Shown here piece by piece: positions 60,945-64,000 of a stretch of DNA of 64,000 nt; position 1 is the first letter of the stretch, and the number at the start of each line of letters is the position of its first letter. This DNA comes from Clostridia bacterium. GTDB lineage: Bacteria; Bacillota; Clostridia; Christensenellales; Aristaeellaceae. A model generated the notes under the pieces. That model ran no database searches and was not told the origin of the DNA. It saw only the letters and a program-made list of their open reading frames with translations. Where the stretch lies: positions 38,178 to 102,177 of the forward strand of contig JAGBDE010000023.1 in assembly GCA_017937655.1 (NCBI GenBank), in the 5' to 3' direction. The translations under genes and the position numbers were made by a program.

Positions 60945-61418
60945 TTGCGACTTAGCGACGCCATTGAGCAGTTTATCAAAACCATGCTGGTGGAAGAAGC
61001 CCAGGAAATTGAGCTGAAACGCAACGAGCTTGCAGAATATTTTGGTTGTGCGCCCTCCCAGATCAACTACGTTTTGTCCACCCGGTTCACCCCGGACCAT
61101 GGGTACATCATTGAAAGCCGGAGGGGCGGCGGCGGATGCATCCGCATTTTCCGCATGGAGCAAAGCTCCGCAAACCAGCTTCTCTATATGATGAATCAGC
61201 GCATCGGCGAAAGCATTGACGAGCATTCCGCCGGGCATCTCATCGTCCAGCTATTGGAGCGGGGCTACGTAACAAAGGATGAAGCCCGGCTGATGCAGTC
61301 GGCCATATCGCCCCAGGCACTGAGCCTGCCGGTAACAACCGAAATGAAGGACGCCCTCCGGGCCAAAATCCTCCGAAGCATGCTTCTGGAAGTGGCCCGG
61401 AAGGACAAAAACAGCTAA
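60945..61418 (+). CDS. ctsR: Class III heat-shock repressor CtsR
   Basis: 157 residues starting at TTG, 8 bases after AAAGGAGG; the nearby ATG opens a 5-codon frame only. LSDAIEQFIKTMLVE, RNELAEYFGCAPSQINYVLSTRFTPDHGYIIESRRGGGG (winged helix with the basic Gly wing) and the C-terminal dimerisation part are typical. Represses clpC, clpP and its own operon; it is inactivated by heat and by McsB. Confidence 0.96.
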   Translation: MRLSDAIEQFIKTMLVEEAQEIELKRNELAEYFGCAPSQINYVLSTRFTPDHGYIIESRRGGGGCIRIFRMEQSSANQLLYMMNQRIGESIDEHSAGHLIVQLLERGYVTKDEARLMQSAISPQALSLPVTTEMKDALRAKILRSMLLEVARKDKNS

Positions 61419-61435
61419 GCAAGGAAGTGAACGAT

Positions 61436-61993
61436 ATGCTGTGCGAAGAATGCCAGATGAACGAGGCCGTATTTACCGTGACCCTGACCAGCGGCGACGG
61501 CGTGACCCGCAAGCACCTTTGTGGCGAGTGCATGAAAAAATGGGAAGCAAACCTGGCCGATGGCGATATCCATAGCTTCCTCAGCTCTATTCTGTCCATT
61601 CTGGGTTCTGCCCAGAAGACCGACGACCCGGTATGCAGCGGCTGCGGGCTGAAATATTCCGCCTTTGAAAAAAGCGGCAGATTGGGCTGCGCCCAGTGCT
61701 ACCATGATTTTGCTGACAAGCTGACCCCCATGCTCAAGCGCATTCACGGCAATACCCAGCACAACGGCCGAACGCCCCGGGCCATGCAGACCCAGGCAGA
61801 CGCCGCTGCCCAGGCCGCTTCGCCGGAAGCCGAGACGCCCGCTCCCGTGCCGGAGATCTCCCCTGTGGAGAAAATGCGGGAGGAGCTCAGGAAGAAAATG
61901 GATGAGGCTGTGGCCTGTGAAAACTTTGAGGATGCGGCAAAATATCGTGACCAGCTGAAGGCGCTTATGGATGACGGGGAGGTGCAGGCCTAA
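61436..61993 (+). CDS. mcsA: McsA, zinc-binding activator of McsB
   Basis: 185 residues from the ATG 8 bases after AGGAAG; an in-frame GTG 9 bases upstream lies in the ribosome site. Four CxxC knuckles (MLCEEC, HLCGEC, VCSGCG, LGCAQC) and a C-terminal UvrB/UvrC motif (VEKMREELRKKMDEAVACENFEDAAKYRDQL). Stimulates the arginine kinase encoded next, with which it overlaps by one base. Confidence 0.95.
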   Translation: MLCEECQMNEAVFTVTLTSGDGVTRKHLCGECMKKWEANLADGDIHSFLSSILSILGSAQKTDDPVCSGCGLKYSAFEKSGRLGCAQCYHDFADKLTPMLKRIHGNTQHNGRTPRAMQTQADAAAQAASPEAETPAPVPEISPVEKMREELRKKMDEAVACENFEDAAKYRDQLKALMDDGEVQA

Positions 61994-62979
61994 TGGCAAA
62001 CAGCCATGAAATTGCCGTTTCCGGGCGCATCCGGCTGGCGCGGAACTACCACGACCTTCCCTTTCACAACCAGGAAAACGCCGCCACCTGCTTAAAGCGG
62101 GCCTACGACGCCCTGCACAACTACACCGAGGATCTTTACACCCTGCACATCCTCAATAATATGAGCAAGGACGAGCGGCTCAGCCTGATGGAAGAACACC
62201 TGATCAGCGCGGATCTGCTGAAAAATGCCGGTACCGGCGCGGCGCTGATCCGCAAGGACCGGCAGGTCAGCATCATGGTCAATGAAGAAGATCACCTGCG
62301 GATCCAGGCCATTGAAGTGGGCGGCGGGCTGGAACACGCTGCCCAGCAGGCCTTCCAGGCGGAAGAGATCCTGGAAAAGGTGTGCGGATTCAGCTTTGAT
62401 CCCAAGTTCGGCTACCTGACCTCCTGCCCCACCAATACCGGCACCGGCATGCGGGCCTCCCTGATGCTGCATCTGCCCATGCTGACCCGCTACAAGCAAA
62501 TGGGCAACGTGGGCCAGAACGTGGCCAAGCTGGGGCTGACCATCCGGGGCATCTACGGCGAAGGCAGCGAGGCTTTGGGCGACCTGTACCAGGTCAGCAA
62601 CCAGGTGTCCCTGGGCCGCAGCGAGGAAGACATCATCCAGGCGGTGACCGCCGTGGGCAAGCAGCTGATCGATATGGAAAGCGGCCTTCGTGACCGCAGC
62701 ATGAAGCGGGCCCCCGCGGAGCTGAAGGATGCCGTCATGCGCAGCTACGGCCTGCTAAGCTACGCCATCACTATGGATGAGAAGGAATTCATGCAGCATT
62801 GGAGCAACATGCGCCTGGGCATCGCCCTGGGAATGGTGCCCACTCCCCTCTCTACCAGCGACGAGCTGCTGACCACGGCGCAAAACGCCCATGTGCGGCA
62901 TTTTGCCGCCAAGCGGGAAATTGCTTCCGCCCGGGAAGCCCGCTGCGAATGGATCAGGGAATGCCTGAACCGGGCATAA
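61993..62979 (+). CDS. mcsB: Protein arginine kinase McsB
   Basis: 328 residues, about 30 shorter than B. subtilis McsB, mostly at the N-terminus. Phosphagen-kinase motifs: SGRIRLARNYHDLPF, VNEEDHLRIQ, GYLTSCPTNTGTGMRASLMLHLP and RGIYGEGSEALGDLYQVSNQVSLG. It marks proteins with phospho-arginine for ClpCP and inactivates CtsR. Confidence 0.96.
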   Translation: MANSHEIAVSGRIRLARNYHDLPFHNQENAATCLKRAYDALHNYTEDLYTLHILNNMSKDERLSLMEEHLISADLLKNAGTGAALIRKDRQVSIMVNEEDHLRIQAIEVGGGLEHAAQQAFQAEEILEKVCGFSFDPKFGYLTSCPTNTGTGMRASLMLHLPMLTRYKQMGNVGQNVAKLGLTIRGIYGEGSEALGDLYQVSNQVSLGRSEEDIIQAVTAVGKQLIDMESGLRDRSMKRAPAELKDAVMRSYGLLSYAITMDEKEFMQHWSNMRLGIALGMVPTPLSTSDELLTTAQNAHVRHFAAKREIASAREARCEWIRECLNRA

Positions 62980-63012
62980 TAGATTGACTTTGACAGGAGG
63001 TTACTGACCGAT

Positions 63013-64000
63013 ATGGCATTGTTTGGACGCTTTACTCAGAATGCCCAGGTGGCCATCGGCGCGGCGCAGCAGGCCGCGGTGATCCTCAAGCAGCCCTATG
63101 TGGGCACCGAGCATCTTTTGCTGGGTCTTCTGAAAAACCCCAATGAAATGATTTCCGGGCTTCTGCCGGAAACCGTGAACTACAACAGCGTGATGGAAAA
63201 AGTCCGCACCATGCTGGGCGAAGGCAACCGCACCGGCGGCGGCATGCTGGAATTGACCCCCAGAAGCAAGAAAATTCTGGAAGGCTCCATCCTGGAAAGC
63301 CGCCGCCTGGGCCACAGCTTCGTTGGCACGGAGCATTTCTGGCTGGCCATCCTCCGGGAGGGCGAGGGCATCGGCGTGAGCATCCTGCGGGAGATGGGCG
63401 TTGACACCAAGGAACTCCAGACCAAAATTCTGGAATACCTGAAGGACAATCAGCCCGACGCCTCTGCCGAGGAAGAAAGCCACGAGGGCCAGGAAGGCGG
63501 CGAGCGCAAGGGCGGCGGCAACGTGCTGGCCAAGTATTGCCGGGACCTGACCCAGGCCGCCCAGAACGGCGAGCTTGACCCGGTCATCGGCCGCGCCACG
63601 GAAATGGAGCGCATCATGCAGATCATGAGCCGCCGCACCAAGAACACTCCGGGGCTCATCGGCGAGCCCGGCGTGGGCAAAAGCGCGGTGGTGGAGGGCC
63701 TGGCCCAGCTGATCGTGGCGGGCAAGGTGCCGGAGACCCTGACCGGCAAGAAGCTCTTGTCCCTGGATTTGGGCAGCATGATCGCCGGAAGCAAGTACCG
63801 GGGCGAGTTTGAGGAACGCCTCAAGGACACCATCAAGGAAGTGCGCAAGCAGGGCAACATCATCCTGTTTATTGACGAGTTCCATACCATCATCGGCGCA
63901 GGCAAGGCCGAAGGCAGCATGGACGCAGCCAACATCTTAAAGCCTGCGTTGGCCCGGGGCGAGCTGCAGTGCATCGGCGCCACCACCCTGGACGAGTACC
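63013..64000 (+). CDS. clpC: ATP-dependent protease ATPase ClpC (cut by right edge)
   Basis: First 329 codons. Starts [19 protein letters not shown], an N-terminal double Clp-N repeat, then the first AAA+ module with [15 protein letters not shown] (Walker A), [13 protein letters not shown] (Walker B, here IDEFHT rather than IDELHT) and the GATTLDEY sensor. AGGAGGT precedes the ATG by 13 bases. Fourth gene of the operon; the ring ATPase works with ClpP, recognising phospho-arginine substrates from McsB. Confidence 0.95.
   Translation, partial: MALFGRFTQNAQVAIGAAQQAAVILKQPYVGTEHLLLGLLKNPNEMISGLLPETVNYNSVMEKVRTMLGEGNRTGGGMLELTPRSKKILEGSILESRRLGHSFVGTEHFWLAILREGEGIGVSILREMGVDTKELQTKILEYLKDNQPDASAEEESHEGQEGGERKGGGNVLAKYCRDLTQAAQNGELDPVIGRATEMERIMQIMSRRTKNTPGLIGEPGVGKSAVVEGLAQLIVAGKVPETLTGKKLLSLDLGSMIAGSKYRGEFEERLKDTIKEVRKQGNIILFIDEFHTIIGAGKAEGSMDAANILKPALARGELQCIGATTLDEY

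Noticed and set aside
59145..61238. 697-residue minus-strand frame containing RuvC
   Set aside because: Only the last 164 codons resemble a protein; the rest is antisense to tRNA-Leu, the hydrolase and ctsR.

Overview
The window looks like a chromosomal segment of a moderately high-GC, Gram-positive anaerobe of the class Clostridia. Supporting signs are reverse-type rubrerythrin, the GlgC+GlgD ADP-glucose pyrophosphorylase pair, the rimP-nusA-ylxR-ylxQ-infB-rbfA-nrnA-truB-ribF cluster, a ctsR-mcsA-mcsB-clpC operon, AddB, a secreted protein with an xPxTG-like C-terminus, and strong AGGAGG ribosome sites with consensus sigma-A promoters. I cannot place it below class level.

Layout. 1-8.3 kb: 5' part of addB (minus), mnmE, a secreted barnase with its barstar inhibitor, an L,D-transpeptidase, a DUF1538 membrane protein paired with a PII-like protein, then uridine kinase and a DUF362 ferredoxin-like protein. 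8.3-16.3 kb: a 1,420-residue secreted SdrD-type repeat protein, a PHP phosphoesterase, a GGDEF protein with a possible ribbon-helix-helix tail, a deaminase, a DUF2087 protein and a sugar isomerase/epimerase-like protein. 16.3-27 kb: two CAU tRNAs (elongator Met and initiator fMet), the complete nusA-infB operon with a probable autoregulatory leader, and the rpsF-ssb-rpsR operon. 27-33 kb: the glycogen operon glgB-glgC-glgD-glgA.

33-36 kb: a metNIQ-type amino-acid ABC transporter. Its leader holds the most interesting signal of the window: a consensus promoter, a strong Shine-Dalgarno site, a 25-codon reading frame with 8 cysteine codons ending in three consecutive ones, then an intrinsic terminator. 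The run of Cys codons can itself pair with the 5' arm of the terminator. This is the architecture of a ribosome-dependent, cysteine-sensing transcription attenuator, which I do not know to be described in Clostridia for this transporter.

36-48 kb: rubrerythrin and a remnant of a second copy of it, a zinc phospholipase C-like protein, a CotH-kinase-type secreted protein, a monooxygenase-fold protein, a metallophosphoesterase and DMT transporter, a Gfo/Idh/MocA oxidoreductase, a TetM-like translational GTPase, and a sugar kinase plus ribulose-phosphate 4-epimerase pair bounded by a hairpin element. 48-56 kb: an AT-rich cell-surface protein, DUF1846, nitroreductase, and a set of small zinc-ribbon and membrane proteins including three tandem paralogues. 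56-64 kb: queA, a TfoX-like protein, GNAT, ruvB, ruvA, ruvC, tRNA-Leu(GAG), a class C beta-lactamase-fold hydrolase, and the CtsR-controlled ctsR-mcsA-mcsB-clpC stress operon, cut at the right edge.

All assignments come from reading motifs and family resemblance by eye; no database search or folding program was run. Promoter and terminator calls are pattern-based.
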